A DNA stretch of 64,000 bases. Source: Streptomyces sp. NBC_00554. Lineage in GTDB: Bacteria; Actinomycetota; Actinomycetes; Streptomycetales; Streptomycetaceae. The stretch lies in NCBI RefSeq assembly GCF_041431135.1, contig NZ_CP107799.1, positions 868,001 to 932,000 of the forward strand. Direction: 5' to 3'. The notes below the pieces were generated by a model. It made no database searches. It was not told where the DNA came from and saw nothing but the letters and a program-made list of their open reading frames with translations. Shown piece by piece: positions 17,658 through 26,078 of this stretch (positions within the stretch are counted from its first letter, which is position 1; each line of letters opens with the position of its first letter). The translations under genes and the position numbers were made by a program.

Positions 17658-18491
17658 TCACTTCCCCTCGAAGTTGGGCACGCGGCGGGCTCCCCTGGCC
17701 GCGTACCCCTCGCGCGAGTCCTCGGACGTGAGGGTGAGCGCCGCCGACATCGCGGTGCGATCGAGGGCGGCGGCGAGGCGGGCGTCCACGTAGGCGTCGA
17801 TGTCACGCTTGATCCCCTGCACGGCGAGGGCGGCGTTCGCGGCGATCTCGGCGGCAACCCCCCGGGCCTCCTTGTCCAACTCCTCACGCTCGACCACCAG
17901 TTGGACCAGATGCAGCCGTTCCGCGGTGACCGCGTCAAGGCGCCGCCCGGTCAGCGCGAGGAACTTCGCCCAGCCGGCGCCCGCTTCACGCGCGATCCGG
18001 AGATCACCGCCCGCGTCGACCGCCACCCCGAGCTGCGCCTCCGGCAGCGCGAACACCGCGTCCGCGGCGGCGACCCTGACGTCCGCCATCAGTGCGAGCT
18101 CGAATCCGAAGCCAAGGCAGTAGCCCTGCACGGCCGCGACGACCGGCTGCGGCAGCCGCGTGAAGGCGGCGAACCGCTCGTGCGCCCAGCGCAGACCCTC
18201 GTAGTAGTTCCGGGTGCGCTCGGCGCCGGAGCGGCCGGTGATCGCACCGCCCGGCGCGGTGACGTCGATACCCGCGCAGAAGGCCCGGCCCTCGGCCCGC
18301 AGCAGGACCACCCGGATCGAGTCGTCGAAGCGGATCCGGTCGGCGAACAGGCCGAGTTGGCGGGTGGACTCCCAGCTCCACGCGTTGAGTTTCGCCGGGC
18401 GGCAGAGGGTGAGGACGCCGATGCCGTCCTCGACGTCGAGGCGCAGCCGCTCCTCACCCTCCGGGATGTCCGTGGACGTGGTGTCGATCAT
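17658..18491 (-). CDS. Enoyl-CoA hydratase/isomerase family protein
   Basis: A 277-residue crotonase-fold protein. The oxyanion-hole segments are 'AFCAGIDV' (about 80) and 'GYCLGFGFELALMADVRVA' (about 120-140). Both catalytic glutamates of true hydratases appear kept: the E of FELALM and the E of 'ALPEAQLGVAVDAGG'. It would hydrate trans-2-enoyl-CoA esters in fatty-acid or side-chain degradation. The start ATG at 18491 follows the family; the reading frame runs on upstream but lies in the neighbouring gene. A perfect 21-bp palindrome sits 16 bp upstream and likely controls it. Confidence 0.9.
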   Translation of the reverse strand: MIDTTSTDIPEGEERLRLDVEDGIGVLTLCRPAKLNAWSWESTRQLGLFADRIRFDDSIRVVLLRAEGRAFCAGIDVTAPGGAITGRSGAERTRNYYEGLRWAHERFAAFTRLPQPVVAAVQGYCLGFGFELALMADVRVAAADAVFALPEAQLGVAVDAGGDLRIAREAGAGWAKFLALTGRRLDAVTAERLHLVQLVVEREELDKEARGVAAEIAANAALAVQGIKRDIDAYVDARLAAALDRTAMSAALTLTSEDSREGYAARGARRVPNFEGK

Positions 18492-18506
18492 CCGTGCCCC
18501 CTCTGG

Positions 18507-18527
18507 ATTCTGACGGTCCGTCAGAAT
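18507..18527. promoter_or_regulatory. Perfect 21-bp palindromic operator of the hydratase gene
   Basis: The arm ATTCTGACGG (18507-18516) is followed by a single T and then its exact reverse complement (18518-18527). TGACGG-N-CCGTCA cores are typical of TetR-family sites at fatty-acid and acyl-CoA genes. The palindrome is 16 bp from the hydratase start and 20 bp from the hydrolase stop, so it serves the hydratase. No divergent TetR gene is adjacent, so the regulator is probably encoded elsewhere. Confidence 0.8.
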
Positions 18528-18547
18528 CGTAAGGGAGATTCGGGACC

Positions 18548-19849
18548 TCAGACCTCGCCGCGTGTGAGCGCCAACAACCGGTCCAGGACACGCGGTCCGC
18601 CCGCCCGTACGCCGTCGTGCTCGAACTCGTCGGTCACCCAGGTGCGCAGCCCCCGGATGGCGCGTGCCGTGCGCAGGGAGTGCTGGGTGTCGACGTACAT
18701 GTCGTCGTGGTAGACCGCAGCGGCGACCGGCACCTCGTTGGCGGCGAGGCGGGCGGTGTCGTAGAGCGGCTCCCAGTCGGTGCGGGCCGCGAGTTCCTCG
18801 GCGGTGTCGCGCAGCGGGCGCAGGGCCGGGTCGGTGTCGAACGTCCAGGGGTGCACGGACTCGCCGGTGAACAGCAGATGCCGGTCGTCCGAGAGGGCCT
18901 TGGCCGCGTCGAACTGCGGGAACTCGGCGCGCACCCGTTCGGCGGACCAGGCGGTGGGCCGGTCGCCCTGGGCGTAGCAGGCCTCGTGGACGAGGGCGTA
19001 CAGCGGGTGACCCGCGTAGGACAGCAGCCCCTGCACCTCCTCCTGGAAGGCGTCGGAGAGAGCCGGGCCCTGCGGGGTGCGGACGAAGGCCTGCTCCAGG
19101 AGGTAGTGGAGGCGGTGGCTGCCCTCGCTGCCGCCGAGGAGGATGCCGAGCGATTGGAAGGCCTCGGCGGTCAGGCGGTAGCCGCCGTGCAGGACCGGCT
19201 CGTGCTGGAGGAGGTACTCCGCGATCCGGCGGGCCCGCTCGACGTCCTGCGGGTAACGCGCGTAGTGCGCGGCGACCTTGCGCTCGATACGCGGGTACGC
19301 GGCCCGGTAGACGTCGTCGGCGTGGGCGTCGAGCGACGGCAGCCCGCCGGTGATCAGGGCGGCGCTCAGGCCCTCGGGCGCCGTGGACAGGTAGTGCACG
19401 GTGCAGAAGCCGCCGAAGCTCTGGCCGAGTACGGTCCAGGGGGCGCCGCCGGTGAGCCGGGGGCGGATGGTCTCGCAGTCGCGGACGATGGAGTCGGCGC
19501 GGAAGTGCGCGAGGTAGTCGGCCTGCTCGCGCGGGGCGCCGCGCAAGGGCAGGGTCTGCCGGTTGGCGGGGGTGGAGTGGCCGGTGCCGCGCTGGTCGAG
19601 GAGGAGTACCCGGAAGTCCTTCAGGGCTCGGCCGAGCCAGGCCTGCTTGCCGACGAAACGATTCGCCCCGAATCCGGGGCCACCCTGGAGATAGACCAGC
19701 CACGGCAGGTCCTGGTGTGCCTTGTCGCTCGCGACGACCTCGCGGGCGAACAGTTCGATACTCTCCCCCGCCGGGTCGGCGTGGTCGAGGGGCACGGTGA
19801 AGTGTCGGTCGGTGAGGACGACACCGGGCTGGCGGTAGCTGACGGTCAA
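18548..19849 (-). CDS. Alpha/beta hydrolase, proline iminopeptidase-like (S33)
   Basis: A 433-residue alpha/beta hydrolase. Nucleophile elbow is GQSFGGF, the oxyanion region is 'LVYLQGGPGFG' and the strand before it 'FRVLLLDQRGTGHS', the DQRGTG motif of prolyl aminopeptidases. The start is inferred as TTG at 19849 with a GGGAG ribosome site 5 bases upstream, giving the usual N terminus (MTVSYRQPGVVLTDRHFTVPLDH); the frame is open to a GTG at 19984 but that extra 45 residues reads as non-family sequence. No signal peptide. It would remove N-terminal proline or hydrolyse small peptides or esters inside the cell. Confidence 0.88.
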   Translation of the reverse strand: MTVSYRQPGVVLTDRHFTVPLDHADPAGESIELFAREVVASDKAHQDLPWLVYLQGGPGFGANRFVGKQAWLGRALKDFRVLLLDQRGTGHSTPANRQTLPLRGAPREQADYLAHFRADSIVRDCETIRPRLTGGAPWTVLGQSFGGFCTVHYLSTAPEGLSAALITGGLPSLDAHADDVYRAAYPRIERKVAAHYARYPQDVERARRIAEYLLQHEPVLHGGYRLTAEAFQSLGILLGGSEGSHRLHYLLEQAFVRTPQGPALSDAFQEEVQGLLSYAGHPLYALVHEACYAQGDRPTAWSAERVRAEFPQFDAAKALSDDRHLLFTGESVHPWTFDTDPALRPLRDTAEELAARTDWEPLYDTARLAANEVPVAAAVYHDDMYVDTQHSLRTARAIRGLRTWVTDEFEHDGVRAGGPRVLDRLLALTRGEV

Positions 19850-19959
19850 CAGGGCTCCCGAGACGTACGGATTCCAGGCTGCGTCCCAGTTGAGCACATG
19901 ATCGGCGGGCTGCGGAGGCCGGGGATCAAGAAATCCTACTGAACAACCACTCAGGACAG

Positions 19960-19979
19960 CGGTCGGCCGAAACCGACCG
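19960..19979 (-). terminator. Hairpin after the LacI regulator gene
   Basis: CGGTCGG (19960-19966) and CCGACCG (19973-19979) form a 7-bp perfect stem with a 6-base loop just past the LacI stop. It is a probable terminator of the long leftward rhamnose operon; there is no U tract, as is usual in Streptomyces. Confidence 0.5.
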
Positions 19980-19984
19980 GTCAC

Positions 19985-21010
19985 TCAGCGCGCGGACAGG
20001 CTGGAGCGGCGCACCACCAGCTCCGGCTGGAGCACGACACGCCGGTGCTCGTGCGGCGTGAGCGCGGTCTCCGCCTCGGTCTCCTCCAGGAGGAGTCCGG
20101 CGGCGAGGGCGCCCATGGTCACGGCCGGCTGGCGTACGGAGGTGAGCGGGACGGCCGCGGCGGCGGCGAACTCGATGTCGTCGTAGCCGACGATCGCGAG
20201 GTCGTCGGGGACACCGACGCCGGCCGCGTACATGGCCTGGAGCACGCCGAGCGCGAGCAGGTCGTTGGCGCAGAAGACGGCGGTCGGGCGGTCGGCGAGG
20301 CCGAGGAGCCGGGCCCCGGCGTCGCGCCCGGCGGCCACGTCCAGGCGCTCCGTGGGCAGCTCGCGCATACACTCCGGGCCGAGCCCCGCCTCGGTCAGGG
20401 CGTTGAGCGCGCCCGTCCGGCGGTCCCTGACCTGGTTGAGGCCGGGCGGGCCGCTGACGTACGCGATGGAACGGTGACCTGCGTCGACCAGATGCCGTAC
20501 GGCCAGCGCGCCGCCCGCCACGTCGTCGACCGAGACCGAGCACTCGGTGGTGCCGTCGGCGACCCGGTCGACGAGTACGAACGGGATGCCGTTGCGGCGG
20601 AACGCCTCGATGTTGCGCCCGCTCGCGTCGGAGGGCGTGAGCAGTACCCCGCGCACCCGCTGCTCGGCGAAGAGGGAGAGGTACTCGGCCTCCTCGCTCG
20701 AGCTCTGCGCGCTGTTGCAGACCATCACGCCGAGCCCGGCGTCCCGCGCGGCGCGCTCGGCGCCGCGCGCCACCTCCACGAAGAACGGGTTGCCCATGTC
20801 GAGGACGAGCAGGCCCATGATCCGGCTGCGCCCGGCCCGCAGCTGGCGCGCGGACTCGCTGCGGACGTAGCCGAGCCGGTCGATCGCGGACAGCACGCGG
20901 GCGCGGGTCTCGGTGGCGACCGAGTCCGGACGGTTGATGACGTTCGAGACCGTGCCGACGGAGACTCCGGCGGCTCGGGCGACATCCTTGATACCCACCG
21001 ACTGGGCCAT
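19985..21010 (-). CDS. rhaR: LacI-family regulator of rhamnose genes
   Basis: A 341-residue LacI/GalR regulator. The helix-turn-helix is at residues 5-27 (IKDVARAAGVSVGTVSNVINRP), followed by the hinge and a periplasmic-binding-like sugar domain. It is the last gene of the leftward rhamnose set (importer genes, mutarotase, BNR-4 protein). Two LacI-type operators (TGAAA-N2-TTTCA form) occur in the central divergent promoter region at 27.6-27.8 kb and none is obvious elsewhere, so it is the likely repressor of both arms, released by rhamnose or a pathway product. The symbol is assigned by role, not by close identity. Confidence 0.87.
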   Translation of the reverse strand: MAQSVGIKDVARAAGVSVGTVSNVINRPDSVATETRARVLSAIDRLGYVRSESARQLRAGRSRIMGLLVLDMGNPFFVEVARGAERAARDAGLGVMVCNSAQSSSEEAEYLSLFAEQRVRGVLLTPSDASGRNIEAFRRNGIPFVLVDRVADGTTECSVSVDDVAGGALAVRHLVDAGHRSIAYVSGPPGLNQVRDRRTGALNALTEAGLGPECMRELPTERLDVAAGRDAGARLLGLADRPTAVFCANDLLALGVLQAMYAAGVGVPDDLAIVGYDDIEFAAAAAVPLTSVRQPAVTMGALAAGLLLEETEAETALTPHEHRRVVLQPELVVRRSSLSAR

Positions 21011-21086
21011 CAGGCAGGGACCTCCATGGGCACGAGAAGCGGCGGGCTGGTCTTCACATTACCTGCGGGTCCGCCGAAAACGGTGG

Positions 21087-22511
21087 TCACGTGGGCAGCC
21101 GGAAATCGACGACATGCAGCGGTGAGGGCGTCGTACCGCTGGACTTCTCCTGGTACATGACCGACAGGATCCCATCCTGTGGGACGCGCATCTCGTCGAT
21201 CACGACCTCGCCGAACGCGTTCAGACCGCTGCCGTCGTACAGGAGCGCCCAGTCGGTGTACCCGGAGGCCTTCGAGGCGCCGGCGATCCGACCGAACGGC
21301 AGGATCGCGTAGGCGTTGTTGTACTTGTCGAGGACCAGCTTGGTGCGCTGGCTGGAGTTGAGGGCGATGGGGATCTCGGTCTTCTGCCAGGTGCCCGTGG
21401 AGTTCTTGCGGACGTGGAAGGCGCGGCCGTTGGCGGTGCGGTCGGTGACGTAGTTGGTCGTGCACTGGCCGAAGCGGCCGGGGACATAGCTGATGATCGC
21501 GTGCGGCAGGCCGGTGGAGTCGGTGGCCTGGCTCTCCTGGTTCATCAGGGAGTGGTCGGGGTTGAGCGGGTCGACGACGAGTCCGCTGTCGGTGACGGCC
21601 ACCTTGTCCGATCCCCCGGTGGTGCCGACGAGGGTGCCCGCGTTGTTGCGCCAGGTGCGGCCGCGGTCGTCGGAGTAGACGTAGCCGGTGTCGTGGTTGG
21701 TGATGCCGCCGCTGTTGCACATCACGGCGCCGTTCTGCTCGCGCCAGGTGAAGAAGGAGTGCAGCCGGCCGTTCGTGTCGTAGTCGATGCCGTGCAGGTA
21801 CATGTTGCGGACGGTGCTCGAGCCGTGCTCGCTGGTGTACGTGCCGGTGGAGCTGGTCCACTCGCCGAGCGCGGTCCAGGTCGAACCGTCGTACTCCGCG
21901 AGGGCGTTGCGGCCGTTTCCGGAGACCGCGACGCGATAGCTCAGCTGAAGGGTGCCCTCGGGGGTGGAGATGAACTGCGGGTAGGTGAACTGGGTGGTGA
22001 GGGCGAGTCCGTCGAGGGTGGACTGGGGGCTGCCGAAGCGGCTCGCGATCCAGGTCAGGCCGGACGGGTTGTCCATGAGGCCGGCGACCGACTTGACGTA
22101 GGTGAAGCCGTCGCTGTGGGAGTCCATGTTGAGGTGGAGGCGGCCGTCGGTCTTGGAGACACCCATGGAGATGACGTTGTGGGAGTCGCTGGACTTGAGG
22201 GTGTGGCCGACCCGGACGGTCGACCAGGTGCTGCCGCCGAGGACACGGCGGCCGACGACGGCGTTCTTGTCGGCGGTGTACCAGGCGGCGTACTGGTAGC
22301 CCTTGTAGGTCAACAACCCGTTCTTCTGGAAGGAGTTGTTGTTGACCAGGCCGTCGTAGGAGACGAAGAAGACGGCTTGGGAGTCGAGCGTGGTGTTGCC
22401 GGTCTGCGTGACCGAGGGGCCGGGGTCGGCGGCCCGTGCGGTGCCCGCGGCGAGGCCCGGGGTGGCCACGGCCCCGAGGACGGCCGTGGTGAGCAAAGTG
22501 CGTCGTCTCAT
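21087..22511 (-). CDS. Secreted BNR-4 beta-propeller protein (candidate rhamnosyl-polysaccharide lyase or glycosidase)
   Basis: A 474-residue exported protein with a signal at residues 1-27 (MRRRTLLTTAVLGAVATPGLAAG; twin Arg plus hydrophobic core). The mature part has the BNR-4 pattern ('VFFVSYDGLVNNNSFQKNGLLTYKGYQYAAWYTAD', 'SSDSHNVISMGVSKTDGRLHLNMDSHSDG', 'YVYSDDRGRTWRNNAG'). BNR-4 propellers include ulvan lyases of families PL24 and PL25, which cut next to rhamnose; the His residues in 'SDSHNVISMG' and 'LNMDSHSDG' are at positions where such enzymes keep catalytic or substrate-binding histidines. It lies 16 bp downstream of the mutarotase gene inside the rhamnose operon. Role inferred: release of rhamnose-containing sugars from plant or algal polymers. 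Exact activity is unproven. Confidence 0.82.
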   Translation of the reverse strand: MRRRTLLTTAVLGAVATPGLAAGTARAADPGPSVTQTGNTTLDSQAVFFVSYDGLVNNNSFQKNGLLTYKGYQYAAWYTADKNAVVGRRVLGGSTWSTVRVGHTLKSSDSHNVISMGVSKTDGRLHLNMDSHSDGFTYVKSVAGLMDNPSGLTWIASRFGSPQSTLDGLALTTQFTYPQFISTPEGTLQLSYRVAVSGNGRNALAEYDGSTWTALGEWTSSTGTYTSEHGSSTVRNMYLHGIDYDTNGRLHSFFTWREQNGAVMCNSGGITNHDTGYVYSDDRGRTWRNNAGTLVGTTGGSDKVAVTDSGLVVDPLNPDHSLMNQESQATDSTGLPHAIISYVPGRFGQCTTNYVTDRTANGRAFHVRKNSTGTWQKTEIPIALNSSQRTKLVLDKYNNAYAILPFGRIAGASKASGYTDWALLYDGSGLNAFGEVVIDEMRVPQDGILSVMYQEKSSGTTPSPLHVVDFRLPT

Positions 22512-22527
22512 GTCAGCGAACTCCGGC

Positions 22528-22848
22528 TCAGGCTAGGTGGAAGACTTCGGTCAGGGGCTTCATCGCTTCGTCGGGTCGGGCGCCGTCCAGCGACTCGAAG
22601 AACGGCGCCATCTCCGCCTGCCAACGGGCGTTGACGTCGGTGGCTTCCATGCCGGCCTGGGCGGCGGCGAAGTCCTCGGTCTCCAAGTAGCCGACCAGCA
22701 GGCCGTCTTCGCGCAGGAAGAGCGAGTAGTTGTGCCAGCCGGTGGCCGAGAGTGCGTCGAGCATCTCGGGCCACACGGCGGCATGCCGCTCGCGGTACTC
22801 GTCGAGGCGGTCCGCCCGGACCTTCAGCAGAAAGCACACGCGCTGCAT
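22528..22848 (-). CDS. rhaM: L-rhamnose mutarotase
   Basis: A 106-residue member of the RhaM family, which interconverts alpha and beta anomers of L-rhamnose. Family marks are the opening 'RVCFLLKVRADRLDEYRERHAAVWPEML', 'GWHNYSLFLRE' and 'RWQAEMAPFFE'. The ATG at 22848 is preferred over one two codons upstream because a GGGG ribosome site is correctly spaced only for it. It sits between the importer binding-protein gene and the BNR-4 gene, and helps feed the isomerase the correct anomer. Confidence 0.93.
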   Translation of the reverse strand: MQRVCFLLKVRADRLDEYRERHAAVWPEMLDALSATGWHNYSLFLREDGLLVGYLETEDFAAAQAGMEATDVNARWQAEMAPFFESLDGARPDEAMKPLTEVFHLA

Positions 22849-22865
22849 CAACATCCCCCGGGGAA

Positions 22866-23951
22866 TCAGAAGTCGAACTGGTCGATGTTCTTCACGTCGA
22901 ACACGGTCGGCTTGCCCAGGTTGATCACACCGTCCGCGCCGATGGTGAACTCGCCCATGGCACCGGCCTTGAAGGTCTCGCCCTCCTTGCCGGTGATCTG
23001 CCCGGACACCAGCGCCACGGCCGTACGCGCGGCCAGCTCGCCGAGCTTCGCCGGGTCCCACAGCTCGAAGCCCTCGACGGTGCCGTTCTTGACGTACTTG
23101 CGCATGTCGTTGGGGGTGCCGAGGCCGGTCAGCTTGACCTTGCCCTTGTACTTGGAGCCCGACAGGTACTGGGCGGCGGCCTTGATGCCGACCGTGGTCG
23201 GGGAGATGATCCCCTTCAGGTTCGGGTACTCCTGGAGCAGGCCCTGGGTCTGCTGGAAGGACTGCTGGGCGTCGTCGTTGCCGTACGCGACCTTGACCAG
23301 CTTGATGTCCTTGTACTTGGCGTCCTTCAGCTCCTCCTTCATGAAGTCGATCCAGGTGTTCTGGTTCGTCGCGGTCTGCGCGGCGGACAGGATCGCGATC
23401 TCGCCCTTGTAGCCGATCTGCTCGGCGAGCAGCTGCACCTCAGTGCGGCCCAGGTCCTCGGCGCTGGCCTGCGACACGAACGCGTTGCGGCAGTCGGCCT
23501 TGGTGTCGGAGTCGTAGGTGACGACCTTGATGTCGTTCTTCATGGCCTGCTTGAGCGCGGTGCACAGGGCGCCCGGGTCCTGCGCGGAGACGGCCATCGC
23601 GTCGACCTGCTGCTGGGTGAGCGTGTTGACGTAACTCACCTGGCCGCTGGTGTCGGTGGCGCTGCTCGGGCCGACCTCCTTGTAGCTGGAGCCCAGCTCC
23701 TTCAGGGCGTCCTCGCCGCCCTTGTCGGCGGAGGTGAAGTACGGGTTGTTGACCTGCTTCGGCAGGAAGCCGACGGTCAGGCCCTTCTTGGTGGCCGCGT
23801 TCGGGTCGGCCTTGCCGGCGGAGGCGGCCGACCCGGTGCTCTCGTCCTTCACGTCCTCCTTGGTGGTGCCACCGCAGGCGGTGGCGGCGAGTGCGAGCGA
23901 GCTGACGGCGGCGAGAGCCACACAGGCACGGCGAAGGGATGACTTGCGCAT
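22866..23951 (-). CDS. rhaS: Rhamnose ABC importer substrate-binding lipoprotein
   Basis: A 361-residue lipoprotein. The signal peptide ends in the lipobox LAATAC (Cys about residue 26). The body is a type I periplasmic-binding domain of the RhaS/autoinducer-2-like group ('TVGFLPKQVNNPYFTSADKGGEDALKELG', 'YVNTLTQQQVDAMAVSAQDP'). It captures L-rhamnose outside the cell for the two permeases and ATPase encoded next to it. The start ATG at 23951 gives a normal signal peptide. The 101-bp gap to the permease gene upstream contains a Streptomyces hairpin repeat. Confidence 0.92.
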   Translation of the reverse strand: MRKSSLRRACVALAAVSSLALAATACGGTTKEDVKDESTGSAASAGKADPNAATKKGLTVGFLPKQVNNPYFTSADKGGEDALKELGSSYKEVGPSSATDTSGQVSYVNTLTQQQVDAMAVSAQDPGALCTALKQAMKNDIKVVTYDSDTKADCRNAFVSQASAEDLGRTEVQLLAEQIGYKGEIAILSAAQTATNQNTWIDFMKEELKDAKYKDIKLVKVAYGNDDAQQSFQQTQGLLQEYPNLKGIISPTTVGIKAAAQYLSGSKYKGKVKLTGLGTPNDMRKYVKNGTVEGFELWDPAKLGELAARTAVALVSGQITGKEGETFKAGAMGEFTIGADGVINLGKPTVFDVKNIDQFDF

Positions 23952-23984
23952 GACGGGGTTCCTTATTGACGGAGGCGAGTGGAA

Positions 23985-24023
23985 GCGCCCCAAAGGGGCG
24001 CGGGGAACGGCGCGACCAGCCAC
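23985..24023 (+). repeat. Dispersed Streptomyces hairpin repeat, copy A
   Basis: GCGCCCC-AAA-GGGGCGC (23985-24001) is a 7-bp perfect hairpin, followed by GGGGAACGGCGCGACCAGCCAC. A 39-nt near-identical inverted copy lies at 29113-29151. The same hairpin-plus-tail motif is common between genes in Streptomyces. It lies inside the operon, between the permease and binding-protein genes, and could adjust the message level of the downstream genes. Confidence 0.75.
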
Positions 24024-24052
24024 AGCGGACCGGCAGCTTTCGAACAAACCTT

Positions 24053-25045
24053 CTACGTAAGCCTTTGCGCCCGGGCTACTGAGACCTGCCGAGCAACCCG
24101 GGGACCAAGCACGGACAGCACAAGCAGCACACCGGTGACGACAATCTGCGACTGAGCGGACACGTCCTGAAGGCTCATCACGTTCTGCAACGCCCCGAGC
24201 AGAAACACCCCGGCGATGGCGCCACCGAGCGTGCCCTTGCCTCCGTCGAAGTCGATCCCGCCGAGCAACACGGCGGCGACGACGGAGAGTTCGAGCCCCG
24301 TGGCGTTGTCAAAGCGAGCGCTGGCGTAATGCAGCGCCCAGAAGATGCCGGTGAGCGAGGCCATGAAGCCGGTGGCGACGAACAGCAGCAGTTTCTGCCG
24401 CTTGACGCGGATCCCCGCGAACCGCGCGGCCTCCTCGTTCGCGCCGACCGCGAACGCGGACCGCCCGAACGGGGTGGCGTGCAGCACGACCACGGCGATC
24501 GCGAGCAGCACCAGGAAGGGCAGGAACGCGTACGGGATGAAGGTGTCCCCGATGCGTCCGGCCGCGAAGTCCAGGTACTGGGTGGGGAAGTCGGTCACCG
24601 CGTCCGAGCCGAGCACGATCTGCGCGATGCCCCGGTAGGCGGCGAGCGTGCCGATGGTGACGGCGAGGGACGGCAGCCCCAGCCGCGTGACCAGCAGACC
24701 GTTGATCAGCCCGCACACCACGCCGAGGAGCAGGCAGATCGGGATGATCGTCTCGATGGTCATGCCCTGGTTCCACAGGGCGCCCATCACCGCGCCGGAC
24801 AGTCCGGCCGTGGACGCGACGGACAGGTCGATCTCGCCGGCCACCACCAGCAGCGTCATCGGCAGCGCGATCAGCGCGATGGGCAGCGTGTTGCCGATCA
24901 GGAACGACAGGTTGAGCGCGTTGCCGAAGCCGTCGACGAACCCGAAGGAGAAGAGCAGCACGACGATGAGGAGGGCGCCGACGGCCGAATCCCACCTTTT
25001 CAAGGCGGCCCAGGGGACGGCGCGCGTGAGAGCGGAGTCAGCCAT
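24053..25045 (-). CDS. rhaQ: Rhamnose ABC importer permease (RhaP/RhaQ type)
   Basis: A 330-residue inner-membrane permease of the ribose/rhamnose (BPD_transp_2) family with eight to ten membrane segments. The conserved 'VVAGEIDLSVASTAGLSGAVMGALWNQG' and 'AVGANEEAARFAGIRVKRQKLLLFVATGFMASLTGI' loops contact the ATPase. The gene overlaps the second permease gene by 8 bases (25038-25045). Assignment of Q versus P is by position only. Confidence 0.9.
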   Translation of the reverse strand: MADSALTRAVPWAALKRWDSAVGALLIVVLLFSFGFVDGFGNALNLSFLIGNTLPIALIALPMTLLVVAGEIDLSVASTAGLSGAVMGALWNQGMTIETIIPICLLLGVVCGLINGLLVTRLGLPSLAVTIGTLAAYRGIAQIVLGSDAVTDFPTQYLDFAAGRIGDTFIPYAFLPFLVLLAIAVVVLHATPFGRSAFAVGANEEAARFAGIRVKRQKLLLFVATGFMASLTGIFWALHYASARFDNATGLELSVVAAVLLGGIDFDGGKGTLGGAIAGVFLLGALQNVMSLQDVSAQSQIVVTGVLLVLSVLGPRVARQVSVARAQRLT

Positions 25046-26078
25046 GGCGGGCGTTCCTCTTCTTCAGGGCGGTCGCCACCCGCAGGGCGACGATCCGGTC
25101 GACCGCGATGGCGAGGATGAGCAGGATGCCGTTGATGGCGAGCACCCAGACGGAGCTGACGCCGAGGGCGGGCAGCACGCTGTTGATGGAGGTGAGGAGC
25201 AGCGCGCCGAGCGCCGCCCCGTAGACGCTGCCGGAGCCGCCGGTGAAGACGACACCGCCGACCACGACCGCGCTGACGACGGTGAGTTCGTAGCCGTTGC
25301 CCGTACCGGAGTCGACGTTGCCGAACCGGGCGAGGTACAGCGCGCCCGCGAGTCCGGCGAGGCCTCCGCAGACGACGTACGCGGTCAGGGTCCGCTTGCG
25401 GACGGGGATGCCGGCGAGCCGCGCGGCCTCCGGGTTGGAGCCGAGCGCGTACAGCTCGCGTCCGCTGCCGAAGTGCTTGAGGTAGTACGCCGTGACCACC
25501 ACGACGACGACCGCGATCAGCGCGAGATAGGGCACCGCCGAGATGCCGCCGGATCCGAAGTCGATGAAGGAGTCCGGGAGGTTGGCGGCGGTGATCTGCC
25601 GGGAGCCGACCCAGATCGAGTCGATGCCGCGGATGATGTAGAGGGTGCCGAGGGTGACGACGAGGGCGGGCACCTGGCCGAGACTGACGAGCAGTCCGTT
25701 GACCAGTCCGCAGCCGATCCCCAGCAGGACCGCGAGGACCAGTGCCACGACGGGGTTTCCGCCGCCCTGAAGGTAGACGCCGGCCGCGAAGGCGCTGATG
25801 CCCAGCGTCGAGCCGACCGACAGGTCGACGTTCCGGGTGATCACGACCAGCGACTGGCCGGCGGCGACGAGCACCAGGATGGTCGCGTTCAGCAGCAGGT
25901 CCTTGATGCCCTGCTCGGACAGGAACTCGCTGTTGCCCAGCTGGGTGATCACGATCATCACCAGGAACACGGCCAGGATGGCGAGTTCCCGCATCTTGAA
26001 CACTCGGTCCACCAGCCGGGTGCCACTCGACTTGGGCACCTCGGCGGCGGGGGCGGGGTTGGGCGCGGTCACCGTCAT
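25038..26078 (-). CDS. rhaP: Rhamnose ABC importer permease (RhaP/RhaQ type)
   Basis: A 346-residue permease, paralogue of its neighbour. It keeps '[29 protein letters not shown]' and '[43 protein letters not shown]'. The start ATG at 26078 overlaps the ATPase stop (ATGA), so it is translationally coupled. With the other permease it would form the heterodimeric channel for rhamnose uptake. Confidence 0.9.
   Translation of the reverse strand: MTVTAPNPAPAAEVPKSSGTRLVDRVFKMRELAILAVFLVMIVITQLGNSEFLSEQGIKDLLLNATILVLVAAGQSLVVITRNVDLSVGSTLGISAFAAGVYLQGGGNPVVALVLAVLLGIGCGLVNGLLVSLGQVPALVVTLGTLYIIRGIDSIWVGSRQITAANLPDSFIDFGSGGISAVPYLALIAVVVVVVTAYYLKHFGSGRELYALGSNPEAARLAGIPVRKRTLTAYVVCGGLAGLAGALYLARFGNVDSGTGNGYELTVVSAVVVGGVVFTGGSGSVYGAALGALLLTSINSVLPALGVSSVWVLAINGILLILAIAVDRIVALRVATALKKRNARHG

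Noticed and set aside
18491..19703. Upstream extension of the enoyl-CoA hydratase frame into the hydrolase gene
   Set aside because: The extension is Arg/Pro/Ala-rich with no family resemblance, and the real start with operator lies at 18491.
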